From Bombus terrestris (lineage: Eukaryota; Arthropoda; Insecta; Hymenoptera; Apidae), in NCBI RefSeq assembly GCF_910591885.1, contig NW_025963553.1:310001-374000 (forward strand): 64,000 nucleotides of DNA, read 5' to 3'. The notes below the pieces were generated by a model. It searched no databases and was not told the origin of the DNA. It was given only the letters and a program-made list of their open reading frames with translations. A program made the position numbers and the translations under genes. The stretch's first letter is position 1; the number at the start of each line of letters is the position of its first letter. Positions 32,701-45,130 of this stretch are shown piece after piece.

Positions 32701-35700
32701 AAGCTAATGATAAGTTGTTGTTCGATCCTACACAATTACTAAAATTATTCAAATTAAACTAATTTAGTCTAAAAAAAAAAACAAGTAATTTCGTTATATA
32801 TTTCCTTTCATAATAAGCCATGGTTGGAATATAGTAGCTGACGAAAATATTCGTATATTTGTAGAAACATTTTAGGGCTGTATTATGCATAACGGCACTA
32901 TAGAATTAATACTGTAACAGAATTCTACTATCATGGTTATGCTGGTAATATTCGAAACAAATCTGAAAATCTATGTAGATGTTGTAAGATATTCAGTACG
33001 AGTACTGTGCATTACTGGTATGTACATAATCACGACGAGATAAGGAAGCTACTGTTCTCTATTGCTCATCGCTACCCGTTGCTAGTAGCAACGTACTATG
33101 CATATATATCTCGTAAAGATTTTAAATGTAGCCAACGAGACCATTTTTAATATTTGACTATCGTGACCCATTACAGTTTCATCACTTTCAATTAATTGAA
33201 CACGACCCGCACCTTAAGACTAAAATACACAATATAAGTATGGCACAGAAAATCATTTAAAATTTACGGACGACTATTTATGGTATTTAAAGGCAGCAAA
33301 GATAATAATTAGCTGCGGATTTTCCTCGAATCGTAGCATACGATATGGAATCTGATTATTAAAAATTACAGTGGAAATACAGTGGATTTCCATAAGATAT
33401 TCGTGCTTGTGGCAATATTTGTGGAAATAAATTCTTAACCCAAATGGACAACCTCGATATTCGAGAAATTTTGTGAAGCTGACGTCAATGGCGATATGTA
33501 CTGTTGTTGTGCTATCATTTCATAGTAAGCTGTATTGATTGCACTTCTATTCACGGAATTGATTTATTCCACACAAAAGTTGACAACAATAATCGAAAAA
33601 AGAAAAATATATTACCGCCTTTCACATCAGCATACACAAGCACATAGGATTTCACACGAATATACACACTTGTAAATTCGACGAAACGATCAAATTTAAT
33701 TATTTTTCGATTTTTCGGGCATCAAGTACTACATCAAACGTTACACATCAAACGTTAAAATACGGCGAGCATACAAAATGTACAAACCACTCTAAATTAA
33801 TTAACTTTGAACGTTATTGATTAATTAAAAAAAACCACTGTTGCGTTGAGTTTTACATTTTAAAAAGTTGTTATCCGTTTTTGCTTTGTTTAAAACTAAA
33901 AATAGGACTACGTTCATTGTAAGTCGTAAATATCCCTTTTATTTATTTAAACAAACAGATATTTAAACAAACAATTTATAAATATATAATTTATTTACGT
34001 ATATTTGTAATATCTGTTTTATACATTTGTACAACCATTTATCCATTTATCTATTTTATTTGCATATAATTTTTATAGACTTTTTTTGTTTTTTTAAAGA
34101 ACGAAAAATTGTGATTCTATTTTAAGACATGTCAGGCTGAAGCGATACGCGATATATATTTCTATTCGGATTTCACCGTCGTCGTAACCGATGCTATTGG
34201 AAACGTTTCACAATAGACGTCTTAGAAGCGCTTGCAATGTCCGTCATGTGTAAGGCTCTACCACTGAATCGCGGCTGCCATTTAGTGATTAAGGTCGATC
34301 ACTTAGAGACGTTAATCCGCCATAATGGTGAGCAATACATCGAAGCCATTATTGAAAGCATAGTTACGCTTTAATTTCATCGATCTTATTCACAAATAGA
34401 AGTGTACAAATTATAGGATTTCTAAATATTTAGTTTAGTTAAAAGGAGATATGAAAATGACAGTTATATTCAAAGGATAAAACAGAACCGTACGATTGTA
34501 AAGTTTCAAATCATTATAACTATTTAAATTTGAAAAATCCTACTATATTTATACAATATATTTTTATTAAGAATGGAAGAAATTTCGAAAAATCCGCCAA
34601 CACTTTTTGCTGTCGTCTTGAAGCACACCATATGTTAAGCTTCTTCGTCGTTACAAATTTTATCGCGGATGTAACGAATGTTTCGAACATGTAGCACGCA
34701 CGCGTCAACGCCTACATTTGGATTTTAAATATATGTTTTATGCATTAAATGTATTTGTACTTTCTTGCGCAATTTCTTTTAATTTGTTACGATATGGAGG
34801 GTTTAATTACGTTTAAGATATCTATCTGTGAATCCTTTAAATTCAAAGTTCTTTAAAAAATTACGTTACGTAAAATAATCGTTTTTCCACTTTATTGTAT
34901 CATAAGATAGTTACTTAAATTCATATTACTTAAAGAATCTTTCTACAGAAAGAATAAAAAAGAATAAAATCCTATATGTTAAATTTTACGTGGTTGATGG
35001 AATACATAGCGATGACGAGAACTAACTACAGACAACAAGAAACTATTAGCGAAGGCAACTGGTGACTATGAATGTCGTCTCTATAATATGCGGCGACTAA
35101 GGAGAACAACTACCAACTACGGATAACAAGTAACAACCAACTGTCTCGTTTCTAAGAGGCAACTAACTTGCAAATTTAAATCCTCCTTTGATGGTTTCTG
35201 TAGCGCGATATACGTCTTGAACGTAGTTAAAGAATATGGTCGCTGCTGAATGACGATTTGACAGCAAGGCGATCCCGCCAGTTCAAAGCTTGACATTGCA
35301 AGCTACCGAAAACCATTAATCTTGTTATCGAATATCTAGCTTTCAGAAGAACCCTTGTGATATGATATGACGTCATGACATTTTTATGACGAAGATGAAC
35401 AAACACCGACCTCTAACGAAACAAATTTTTATTAAGTGCCGTATGTGGGTTGCAGGCCGGCCAACCAAGGAAATTTATCGAATGTATAAAGTAAAATATA
35501 TACGAATATATTCGATATATCATAAAATGCCCGCGTTATATCGTCTAACAGCATAAAGAAAGCTGAATTTAAGGAATTAAAAAATTGAAATACCAATTAT
35601 AAGAGAGTTAATTAAATTCAAACCTATCGATCTATCTCATAAAGACCTATATTTCCTGGAAATTGATATCTTCCGAATTCTAAATTCTCCTTAGAAAGTA

Positions 35701-38084
35701 TCATAGAGAAAATATGAAACTTGAAAAGCACATCACGCTGATGCCTCGATAAACCGTCGTGTCGATAAATCCATGTGTCCGAGCGATGAATTTTCCCCAA
35801 ACAACAAAAAACTGAAGGGAAATCTTCTTTGAAGAACGTGACAAGGTAGGGGAAGCGGGAACAATGATCACGCGATAAACTGATGGTGTACGTATAGAAC
35901 GAGTGTTGCGAGAGAATTATCGAGAAACAAAAAAAGAAAAAATAATCGTTGGCCGGCGCGACTATACGCTGTCGACGGGCAAACAGCGACTGAGACTAAC
36001 TGAAACGAACTCTGTCACAGTATGAGCACGGGCTGCGTTCGCGGGTCGATCGAACACGTTCTGCGCCTCTCCTCGGCACCGGCGTCAAAGCCACCCCCGA
36101 TGGCTGCAACGCACTGGTGCACTTGCAACATCAACCACTGGTCCTTCCTTTTTCGTGTGATATTATACCAGCATCTGTGATGCCATTTCAAAGACCGCAA
36201 TCAAAGCATTAAATGCCAGATTAAAGCGACGCGATAATATTACCCCAATATTCGTCCGCAAATGTTACCGTATAGATCTTTAATTAAGCATTATTATGCT
36301 TCGAATAATTTACTATCACATGTTCCACAAGAAAACATATGTTTCACTTTTCCCCGTAGTATGATTGTAATTTATAACAAATATTTATAATTTATAATTT
36401 AAAATATTTATAATTCATTGAAAGTATCTTCCTGTCACGATTATAGGCGTAAAATGTCAAATTAAAAGTAAAAAATTAAAAACATATGGTATCCCGAAAC
36501 CAAACGTACGACATGGCGAATCACGATGATACGATAAAAATTGATCTATGTCTTGATTTATTCAAACAGAACGAACTTACTCGAACTTTTCCAGAATAAA
36601 CGATTTATTCGATAATATCCGTCACCAGCTTCTCTTCCTTCAACGGTAACAACTGACACCGAAAGCTCGAGAGACCCGAACGGTGAGACGTACCCAGAAG
36701 CAATGCGGTTACCTGGGCAAAGAGTCCCAAAGACTAAGGACGTGGGAAATTTCGAGAAACGGAAATGGAAACTGGAGTGGCGCGTCAATCAGCACTGACG
36801 GAACCTAATAAAAATGGAAAAAACCAAACTAATTCGTTTCACAAATTATTAAAACGATATTATTCAAAATTTCACTTGATTTTCTCACTGCACACGTCAA
36901 TATTTGTCGAAATATCAATATTAAAAAGTTAATAAAAAAAATATCCTCTTTCTTCATACCTGTCTTTCTCCCGGGCGGCGAAGGAATACTAGAATGTTCG
37001 AGAACAACGGATACTTTTTGATTTTATCTCAATATCAATTTCAATCTTTTTAAACGAAATATGATCTGAACGATGAAACGTTTGATCATATAATGTTCTT
37101 CGTTCGATGCTAAAGGAAACTGAGAAGAAACATCGAAAATTCATTAATAAAACGAATTTCTTTGTTTCTGTGAGATAATAAACTTGATATACGTATTGAT
37201 TTTTAAAATCAATATAGCTAACCAATGGGCACACTTTTAACAAGGCTGATGGAACATACCAAAAATCTTTCAAGGTGGTCTTGGCAACGGAAGAGTCGAA
37301 AATATGAGAATTATAAATGAAAAATTCTAATATTTTACAGCTGGCAACGATAAAGAACTCCAGATATTCTCCTAATTAATTTACAACAAATTCGCGTATA
37401 TGATCGATAGCTGACGTCATTGTGTCCCACAGCTCTTGTAAAACGATAAGAATTTCCTGGAAAAGCTTGTAACCACGAAATGAAAAAGATGATAAAACTT
37501 CTAACAAGAGTACTGAGACGAGCAACTTTGTACTTACCCCTTCGGAGTAGGGAACGTGATTAAACGTCCGCGAGTTCTTTTGTAACTTTTGTAAGTCACT
37601 GCACGGCCGCTGCTTATGGTGGAAATGTAATAGATATAAGTACAGAGCGCGTGAGCGAACTAAAAACGCGATATAGGGATAAAGAGAGAGACCGTTCCGT
37701 CCTTCTCTAATGCCCGCGTACTTGTACCGGAAATATGTAACAACGGTAAACGAGCGCCGTCAGTGTCCACTAGTGTGCATGCCTGATTAAACAAGGACAG
37801 AAAATGCTTATATACAGCCTTCTCTTTCTATTTCAATGTCGTATCCATCTTACTATATAGTAGACAGGACTCGACTATTCCATCATTATATTCGCACCCT
37901 GCTTATGTGTGCGAACAAATCGTTCGTCTCCTGTTTGATGCTCAGTTTTCAACGGAGTTGAAGGGAAACTTTATAAGAGAAAGGAAGTTACGGATTGTCT
38001 CAAAGTGATAAACGAAAATTCTCGTAACTATCGAAAAACGATAGTCAATACAAGGATATCATTATCACATTTAAAACTATCACA
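29732..38084. other. Gene-poor region between the VWC-like gene and KATNAL2
   Basis: Presumably holds the promoter and 5' UTR of the minus-strand VWC-like gene and the upstream part of KATNAL2. Features seen are a C-run near 30006-30018, TCTTT repeats near 30070, an AT microsatellite near 30869, a mariner-type MITE (31472-31662), a G+C-richer stretch at 34140-34350 with an open frame ending at a GTGAGC, and a G+C-rich island at 36010-36200. No coding exon is certain here. Confidence 0.5.
31472..31662. mobile_element. Mariner-type MITE with long inverted arms
   Basis: About 190 bp made of two arms that are inverted copies of each other for most of their length. Each arm contains the exact sequence TTTCTTTCGTTTTATAAAGA read inwards from its end. 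The outer ends read TTAGGTTGTTCG and, inverted, TTAGATTGTCGC, as in mariner elements, and TA-rich flanks fit a TA target. There is no transposase. Such foldback elements are typical non-autonomous mariner derivatives in insects. Confidence 0.7.
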
Positions 38085-38141
38085 ATGAACGGTGATTCGT
38101 CGCAGCAAGGTACCACAAATAAGATATCTCAATCTAAAGAG
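38085..38141 (+). CDS. Candidate first coding exon upstream of KATNAL2
   Basis: ATG at 38085 followed by 19 codons (Met-Asn-Gly-Asp-Ser-Ser-Gln-Gln) and a GTAAGG donor at 38142. It could be the start exon of KATNAL2. However, it ends in phase 0, while the next recognised exon (38982) needs two bases from the exon before it. An intermediate exon carrying the start of the LisH motif would therefore be needed, and I could not find one between them. It may belong to an alternative transcript or be chance. Confidence 0.3.
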
Positions 38142-38981
38142 GTAAGGAATATTCTAGATTTTGGGACTTTGGAACTTCCATGACAGTCATGAGTGTGTTT
38201 CGTCATTGATATGCCATATTGCGTTTTTCACAATTGTCGTTCATTTTTTTGATTGATTTTATATCTATGATTTGTATTTGATTTTGTATCTATGATTTTT
38301 TCTTTCGATAATTCTTATAATTATTGTCAATAATTAATTATTTATAACCATTTACGCTGTATTATATATCATTAAGATTTATCTTTGCGCGTATCAAGAT
38401 AGTAGATAACAAAATTATGTGTAACAAATTTATTAAACTCGCAATGTAACAGAAAATTGCATGAAAATCTTTATATTATTAATAATTATTGTTAATAATA
38501 AAAAAAATAAATGTCGCATTAGGAGGAGAGTCATACTTCGGAACGTAATTGGGACATATTGGACCTTATTGCGATTACTATTGTGATTATTATGATTAGT
38601 GTGATTATTTGGAACGCAATGGGTGAGTACATTGCAATTTAGATATCTTCTTAGTTGCAATTTTTTCGAATAATATCGGTGACCAATCGAAATAGAAATT
38701 AGTGCGGAAAGAGGGGAAGGAATCAAAATTTGAAAATCGACATCGGTAACTCGGTTGTTATAGAATAACTCAATCGATAACGTAGATTAACTAGTTATAA
38801 ATGAAAATATATTTAAATTCAAACTTTAAAAATTAGAAATTAAAAAGCAGAAGGATAGAAATAGAATAGATAGATAAATAGAAAGGATAGAAATAAAACA
38901 GTTGTCCCAATTGATGATTATCGTATAGTGTGTACTCATAGCATAAAATTTGTTCAATGAATTAAAAATTATATTTTTTAG

Positions 38982-41257
38982 ATATGTAGACATTAGCGAT
39001 GTATTAATCCGGGAAGCTCGTCTATCTCGGAAATATCGAGTCTGCGACAACGTCAATTTGGAAATTATTCTTAGAGAATATGAAAATTATTACAAGATGA
39101 AATTCCAAAAATATATCCTATATTGTGTAAGAAAATAACTGAAAAGGAAATAAAGACGAGGGAAATGACAAATGCGAACAAAGTGTAAGAATTTAAATTA
39201 TTTAACACTATTCAACTTTCTCAACATATTCAATGCATCTATTACAATATCATTCAATCTTCAAAGAAGTAGTAAAACTTGTCAAATCTGTTAGCAAACA
39301 AACGAGAAGTGAGTCTGTATCTGGGTCTGTCGAAGGGAGGAATGCACAACAGAAGATGAGGGGTGATGCTACCGATGATATTAATCTTGCAATGACAGTG
39401 ACAACAATTTCTGCCAATGAAAACGATGGATCTTCATCAGAAGAGCTTCATCAAAGAGCTTCATTTAACGTCTCAATGGAACAATCCAGGCAATCAAAGA
39501 TATCAAAATGTGCTCGGAACCTTTATATAGACAATCCAGAATTGCAGAAGATTGCTCAAGACATTTTATCTGTAAGTTATTTTCGATTAATATACGTATT
39601 GTAAAGCTTTTTAAAAATAAAATACCTATCCTTGGATAAACAATCCACTGTATATCAATATCCAACAAATGTATTGTTGTATATATCTGTATATCTGTAT
39701 ACACTGTATACACTGTATATCTGTATACACTGTATACACTGTATACACTGTATATCCAACAAATAGCTTGGATAAACAATCCACTGTATATCAATATCCA
39801 ACAAATGTATTGTTGTATATATCCACTGTATATCCAACAAATACCTTGGATAAACAATCCACTGTATATCAATGACGTAGGGATTTCAGTAAAGCTTTAA
39901 ATAATGAATTACATAACACTCGAGGAAATTAATACAGAGATTATGCACCATTTCATCTTTGTATTGTCGCAGGAAATCATACTGAAAGAATTAAATGTAT
40001 ATTGGGACAACATTGCAGGCCTAGAGGAATGTAAATCTGCCATTAAGGATGCCATTGTGTATCCCCTTAAATACCCTATCTTTTTTAAAGGCCCATTTGC
40101 TCCCTGTAAAAGTATTCTGCTATATGGACCACCTGGTACAGGTAAGATACTCGTATTTCTTTCATTCCCATACATGTTTACAAGCAATTATGAAATAGGG
40201 AAGACGATGTTGGCGAAGGCAGTCGCAACAGAATGCCAATGCACCTTTTTTAACGTAACGACCAGCTCATTGGTGGACAAATGGAGAGGTGATTCCAAGA
40301 AGTATATCCGTGTAAGTTGATTTCCTTTGTCTATGAAGAAGAGATTCTAGGTTTAAAAAGATTTGTTTTTATTTGTCGTCATTCATATATAAATAGAATA
40401 GTTGTTTGGAAAACGAAATGATATTACGTTCGTGATGAAACAATGAATTTAAGGAATTTTGAATATAATATTTAATAAATAATAAATACATTTGTTAAAC
40501 TGAACAGGTTTTATTTGAACTTGCCTATAATAATTCGCCTACAATTATTTTTATCGACGAGATTGACTGCATAGGAACAAATAAAGGAGTAAAGTATACA
40601 TTGTCTGAATCTGCAAAGACATTCAGATCAGAACTTCTTTTTAGATTGGATAGATTAGTAATTAACAAAAATTCTGATGTAGTTCTTTTGGCCGCAACTA
40701 ATTGCCCTTGGTATGTATATCATTTATAGCTATTTCAATGTTTTCTAAGTAGAAAATATCTTAATATCATAATTATTCATTATCTTAATCTTAATTATTG
40801 TGTTGTTCGGAATATTCCTTCGTTATTATTAATATAACAGAACAATAATATTTATTGTAAATATATTATTAGGGATATTGATGCAACTTTACGCAGACGC
40901 CTTGAAAAGAATATATACGTATCATTACCAAACGAAGTTACTCGATTTTATATGTTCAAATTATACCTTAGCAACCGATTATTAGAGAATATGGATATTG
41001 TGAGTCACATAATAAAATCTACTGAAAAATATTCTTGTGCTGATATAAAATTGCTTTGTACGCAAGCATGGCTGCTAGAAATGAATCCAATGTTTAAAAG
41101 ACTTGAAAAAGGAGAAACATCTACTACGACTTTGAAATATGAATTAAAGAATTATAAAATAATAGCAAAATTGTTAAAAAAAATGTCACCTACAGTTACG
41201 AATGTGGATAGATATGAAGCGTGGAAAAAATATGTATGCCAAAACAAGATATTTTAA
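38982..41257 (+). CDS. KATNAL2: Katanin p60-like 2 AAA ATPase (KATNAL2-like), nearly complete
   Basis: Exon 38982-39126 encodes the LisH-type region (Tyr-Val-Asp-Ile-Ser, Val-Cys-Asp-Asn-Val-Asn-Leu-Glu). The next exon starts between about 39240 and 39290 and ends at 39571 (Ala-Gln-Asp-Ile-Leu-Ser). The AAA core follows in 39973-40141, 40199-40311, 40508-40710 and 40873-41257 (TAA). Visible motifs are Walker A Gly-Pro-Pro-Gly-Thr-Gly-Lys-Thr (split by the 57-nt intron 40142-40198), Lys-Trp-Arg-Gly-Asp-Ser, Walker B Ile-Ile-Phe-Ile-Asp-Glu, sensor Ala-Ala-Thr-Asn and the Arg-Arg-Arg-Leu-Glu-Lys finger. KATNAL2 is linked to microtubule severing and cilia or sperm flagella. The N-terminal exon before LisH is not identified. 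The sequence diverges fast outside the core, but I see no stop or frameshift. Confidence 0.85.
39637..39873 (+). repeat. Minisatellite in a KATNAL2 intron
   Basis: Within the intron 39572-39972 a unit built on CTTGGATAAACAATCC, ACTGTATATCAATATCC and AACAAATGTATTGTTG is repeated about three times. A shorter TGTATACAC / TGTATATC array lies between at about 39690-39755. It creates Ile/Tyr-rich shadow ORFs on both strands. The unit includes inverted AACAAATGTATTGTT arms. Confidence 0.8.
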
Positions 41258-42899
41258 AAAATATAAAAGTATAAAAATATATATATATAAAAGTATAAAA
41301 ATATAAAAATATAAAAATATTATAACTCTAATCAATACTAAAAAATAACGCTCTTGAATTATTTAATCTCGTGCAAAAGAATTACTATAACTTATTACGC
41401 TTTCCGCTTTCAATAGTCAATCAACAGAGTTCAGTCTAACGAAGAAGTTCCCTCCTACGCTAACGAACTGTCCTGTTTTTGCGTCCAGGCTTTCAGGACA
41501 TAAATTAAAATATCGCACATAGGCACAGCGTAACAGCGGCTTAAATTTAAGTTACAATAATAATCTTAAAAAAAAAAAAAAAAAAAAAGAAATGTAATAA
41601 TGCATGGCTATGTCGTACCGTCGCGTATCGGTACTTTTGCCTGTATCCACCCTACAATCAGAATTCAGCGTTTATTCTGGAAAAAAATCATGTAAAAAAA
41701 AAAAAAAAAAAATATGTAAAAAACCTGGAATTAATAAACAAAGATTTAAAAAAATCAACAATTAAACAAGGGATTGAGATGACCAACTCCGGTCACGCTG
41801 CGAACTTCGAACGCGGAAGAGTCGAGCCGTGGCCATGATGGGTGATTCCAGGAATCGGTCGCGTATGGCAGGATCTGACATGCTTTACCGATCCCAGCCG
41901 CGCCGATTTCCGTCAACAGGCACAGTAACGGAGATATTTGGAACAGAAGCAGCCGCATATTCGTCTATCTGAAATTAAAGAGATGATTTCATGTAGAAGA
42001 TAGAAATTCGTTCCCTGATATTGAAATGCCGAACACGAGGAAAATGAGACATGCAAATGACAAAGTCGATGACCAATAGGAAGATGACATAAACAATTGT
42101 AGATTGCAATGAAAATTTTGAAAAATGATACGTGTTCTAATAATAGAATATAAATGATAAAAAGGAGAATGTAATTGCCATTCTTCTATGTATTTTAATT
42201 TATGAGACGTAACTTCTGAATGACCTGTAATAGCTTTAAATACATTTACTGGAACTGGCCAACCATAGAAAAAGGAGGCTTAAAAGAGAAAAAAAGGGAA
42301 TAGATGAAATCGTGAATTATCAGTCTAAATGAACCGTGAATGTCAACCTAAGCTTTCACCAAAACCCTAGTGAAACCATGAAAGCACCACTATGAATATA
42401 AAATGATCCGCACTACTATCTACTTCATAGTATACTCTATACGTTTAAAATACTCCATTAGAAGCTTAAATCTATCAAAATACAGCTCCTAGGGAAATGT
42501 AAACTTTCACATGAACACATAATATCGATTTTCTGATTGAAACGTATAGGCAGATATATACTAGCATTTGGCTGCATGGTGCAGCACTACTCTCTCTGGG
42601 ATATCCTAGCCATTTTCGGCATTTGGCCGTATGGTGTAGCACTAGCTCTGTAACATAGAAGACCATAGGCGTCAGTTCTTCTTATTTCCTCTCTGATATA
42701 TGTTTACTTTAATGTCACTTATTCAGGCGCTTGATACATTGTCGGAATGAAATTTTAGTAATGTGCAAGTAATTTTGAGTAGATTAATAAAGTATAATAA
42801 GATATTAGATTCATGTACATAGTTTCAAGTGACATCAATCTTTATGTCTAGTATATACATGTCTATTGATCTATAAGTCAGTGTTAAAATAACAAATAA
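41258..42899. other. Intergenic DNA between KATNAL2 and GPKOW-like gene, copy 2
   Basis: Counterpart of 680-2319. Differs at a few places: T for A near 41282, pure A-run near 41570 where copy 1 has interspersed G, C for G near 42263 and C for T near 42737. Holds the same short minus-strand ORF and 26-bp direct repeat. Confidence 0.6.
41755..41958 (-). CDS. Possible small secreted peptide or signal-peptide exon, unidentified (copy 2)
   Basis: Identical to the ORF at 1175-1378: hydrophobic N-terminus, G+C-rich patch, no recognised family. Same doubts apply. Confidence 0.2.
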   Translation of the reverse strand: MRLLLFQISPLLCLLTEIGAAGIGKACQILPYATDSWNHPSWPRLDSSAFEVRSVTGVGHLNPLFNC

Positions 42900-44818
42900 A
42901 TGGCAGAAGAAGGAAAGAAGATTTCCTTCGGTTTTGCGAAATCTATTAAGAAACCTGTGTTAAAAAATGCTATTCCACAAGAAAAAAAGAAAGTTGATTA
43001 CATTGAATGCCTTGATGAGAAAGGTATTAAAGTAATAGGGTGAGTTCAAAAAGTAAAATTTTTAATCAAGAAACATATAACCTCAACCTAACCTATAAAA
43101 ATCACCAATAGCGGAATATATATATTTGAAAACAATTTTTTTATTTCAGTAAGGAAGAAAAAAAAGATGAACCTCTAATTATTTCATTACTAGGTTCAAA
43201 AACCTGGCATGATAGAATAGTTAATAAAATAGATGCAGACATTTTCCTTCCGAAGGCAGATAAGGAAAAGGTAGGAGACGCTAGTGTTAACGAGGCAAAA
43301 TCAAAGCTATCTAATGGAAAAACATCGCCAATAATATCAATAAAGAAAGAGCCAGTTGAAGATAGTGAAAATAAAGTTGTTACTTTAGAAGAACAAGTGG
43401 CGAAAGAAATCATTGAGGATCTTAAATCAAAGAATGAACATGAAACTAAAACAAATGATTTAACCTTACCTTTAGTAGAAGATGAATCACTAAGAGGCAA
43501 AGAACAGGTACGTTATCAACATATTGATGTGCAATGCACAGATGTATTACATTTGCATATTATAAATATCGTTTTGTATTTTTCAGTCTACGTTAGAAGA
43601 TTATGAAAAAATTCCTATTGATGATTTTGGTGTAGCAATGTTACGGGGAATGGGATGGCAACCAGGAAAGGGAATTGGTTGAAATGAAAAGTATGAATTT
43701 TACTCTGGATTAAATTAATTGTATGTATTTAATACATCACTTATTGGAAAGTAAACAGAGAACATCATTTTTTATTTCACAATCGTTCATTCTAACTATT
43801 ACAGATTAGTAGCAGCTGTCATACCAGAATTACGACCAAAAGGTATGAGTCTTGGAGCAGACAAAGTAGCATTGTAGAAGAAAAATACAGATTCCAAAAA
43901 AGAAGAGGAAGAAGTTAAAATGGAGAAAGGAACATTTGTGAAAATTATAGCTGGAAAGCAAAGTAATAATTATAGTCAAATAGAAGGATTCGATGATGAT
44001 GCTGGAAGGCTCATAATAAAACTAGCTCTTGGTGGAAATATAATATCTGTAAATGAATTTATGGTACAGCCAGTGACTAAATCAGAATATTCTAAGAACT
44101 CAAAAGTTCAAAGTTAATATGAAGTGTTAGTTTTTCATTAAGGGACTTTTAAGAAAATAAATTTGAATTGACATATACATATAAAGACATAATCGGACAT
44201 GTAGAAAAACTAATTCAAGAGTACCTGTAAGTGTGTTGTTGCATGCAATTTTTTAAAGGTCCCTTCTATTTTTATATAAAATATGATAAATGTAGAGGTT
44301 TTAGCTTTCAGTATTTTATGGGATTAATTTCAGATACAAAAAAGTATGAGGAATATAAGGACAAGGAATCCAAGGGACTCAAGCAAAAGATGGATAGAAA
44401 AAGATCAATGTCCCCTGACCTCGAAGACGGTGAAGATGGTGACAAAAGTAGTAATAAAAGAAAGAAAATCGGAAGTACGATGCAGAATAAGAACAAGTAT
44501 GATAAAGTGGGGGATAAAAAATCAGAAAGACGAAAAAGGCGCTCCGAATCTAATGATGACAGCGATAGTGATTCTGAAAAGAAGAGACGAAGAGAAAGAA
44601 GTAACTCTAATAGTAATGATTCTTATAAATTAAAAAGATTGAAAAAGTCAAAGAAAGATAAGAAGCACGATTGCTCATCCGAAAGATCAAGTAAGAAACA
44701 TAAAAAGAAAGGCGAAGAAAGAGAAAAAGTTAGAGATAAGAAACCCAGAGATTATGCAGACAGAAAGAAACACAAAAGACGAGAAAGATCAAGATCTGGA
44801 TCATTTAGTAGGCAGTAA
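42900..44818 (+). pseudogene. GPKOW: GPKOW-like gene with two in-frame stops (copy 2)
   Basis: Exons 42900-43039, 43150-43507, 43587-43690, 43805-44112 and 44334-44818, with the same splice sites as copy 1. The TGA (43680-43682) and TAG (43875-43877) are shared, so both arose before the duplication. Exons 1-4 are identical to copy 1. The last exon carries seven substitutions, five of which change the protein: Pro/Leu, His/Gln, Arg/Ser, Asn/Lys and Arg/Gly (copy 1/copy 2). That excess of replacement changes suits loss of constraint, although a Lys/Arg/Ser-rich tail is loosely constrained anyway. Confidence 0.85.
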
Positions 44819-45130
44819 TATTTTCCAGGAACGTATTCGGTCATTTTACTTTCAAGATAAATTGTACAATTTTATTTATACAGATTTTATAATAAAGTGT
44901 ATTTTTACAAAATATTATATTTCTTTTCTTACCCTTAACTGAAAATTACATTTAATTATAATATGTAATAATGTTTACAATTACATCAAAGTTAATGTCC
45001 TAAACTTTATCAATAATTATTAAAAATCCCCGCGTATTGTTTACGTAATGTTGATATCGAGTAGTATACATACATAACCTCAAAGAACATTATGATACTT
45101 ACGAACATCGCTAAACAAGTAGTGCGAACG

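Noticed and set aside
34140..34350. G+C-richer stretch with an open frame ending at GTGAGC, and a minus-strand TTCAGTGGTAGAG that resembles a tRNA A box
   Set aside because: No matching B box or cloverleaf could be drawn, and the open frame has no recognisable domain or acceptor. It may be a relic but I cannot support a gene.
36015..36200. 61-codon minus-strand ORF in a G+C-rich island
   Set aside because: No domain and no convincing splice sites. The island may be a promoter or 5' UTR region of the VWC-like gene, but nothing in the sequence decides this.
39465..39875. Ile/Tyr-rich ORFs on both strands
   Set aside because: They are translations of the intronic minisatellite.
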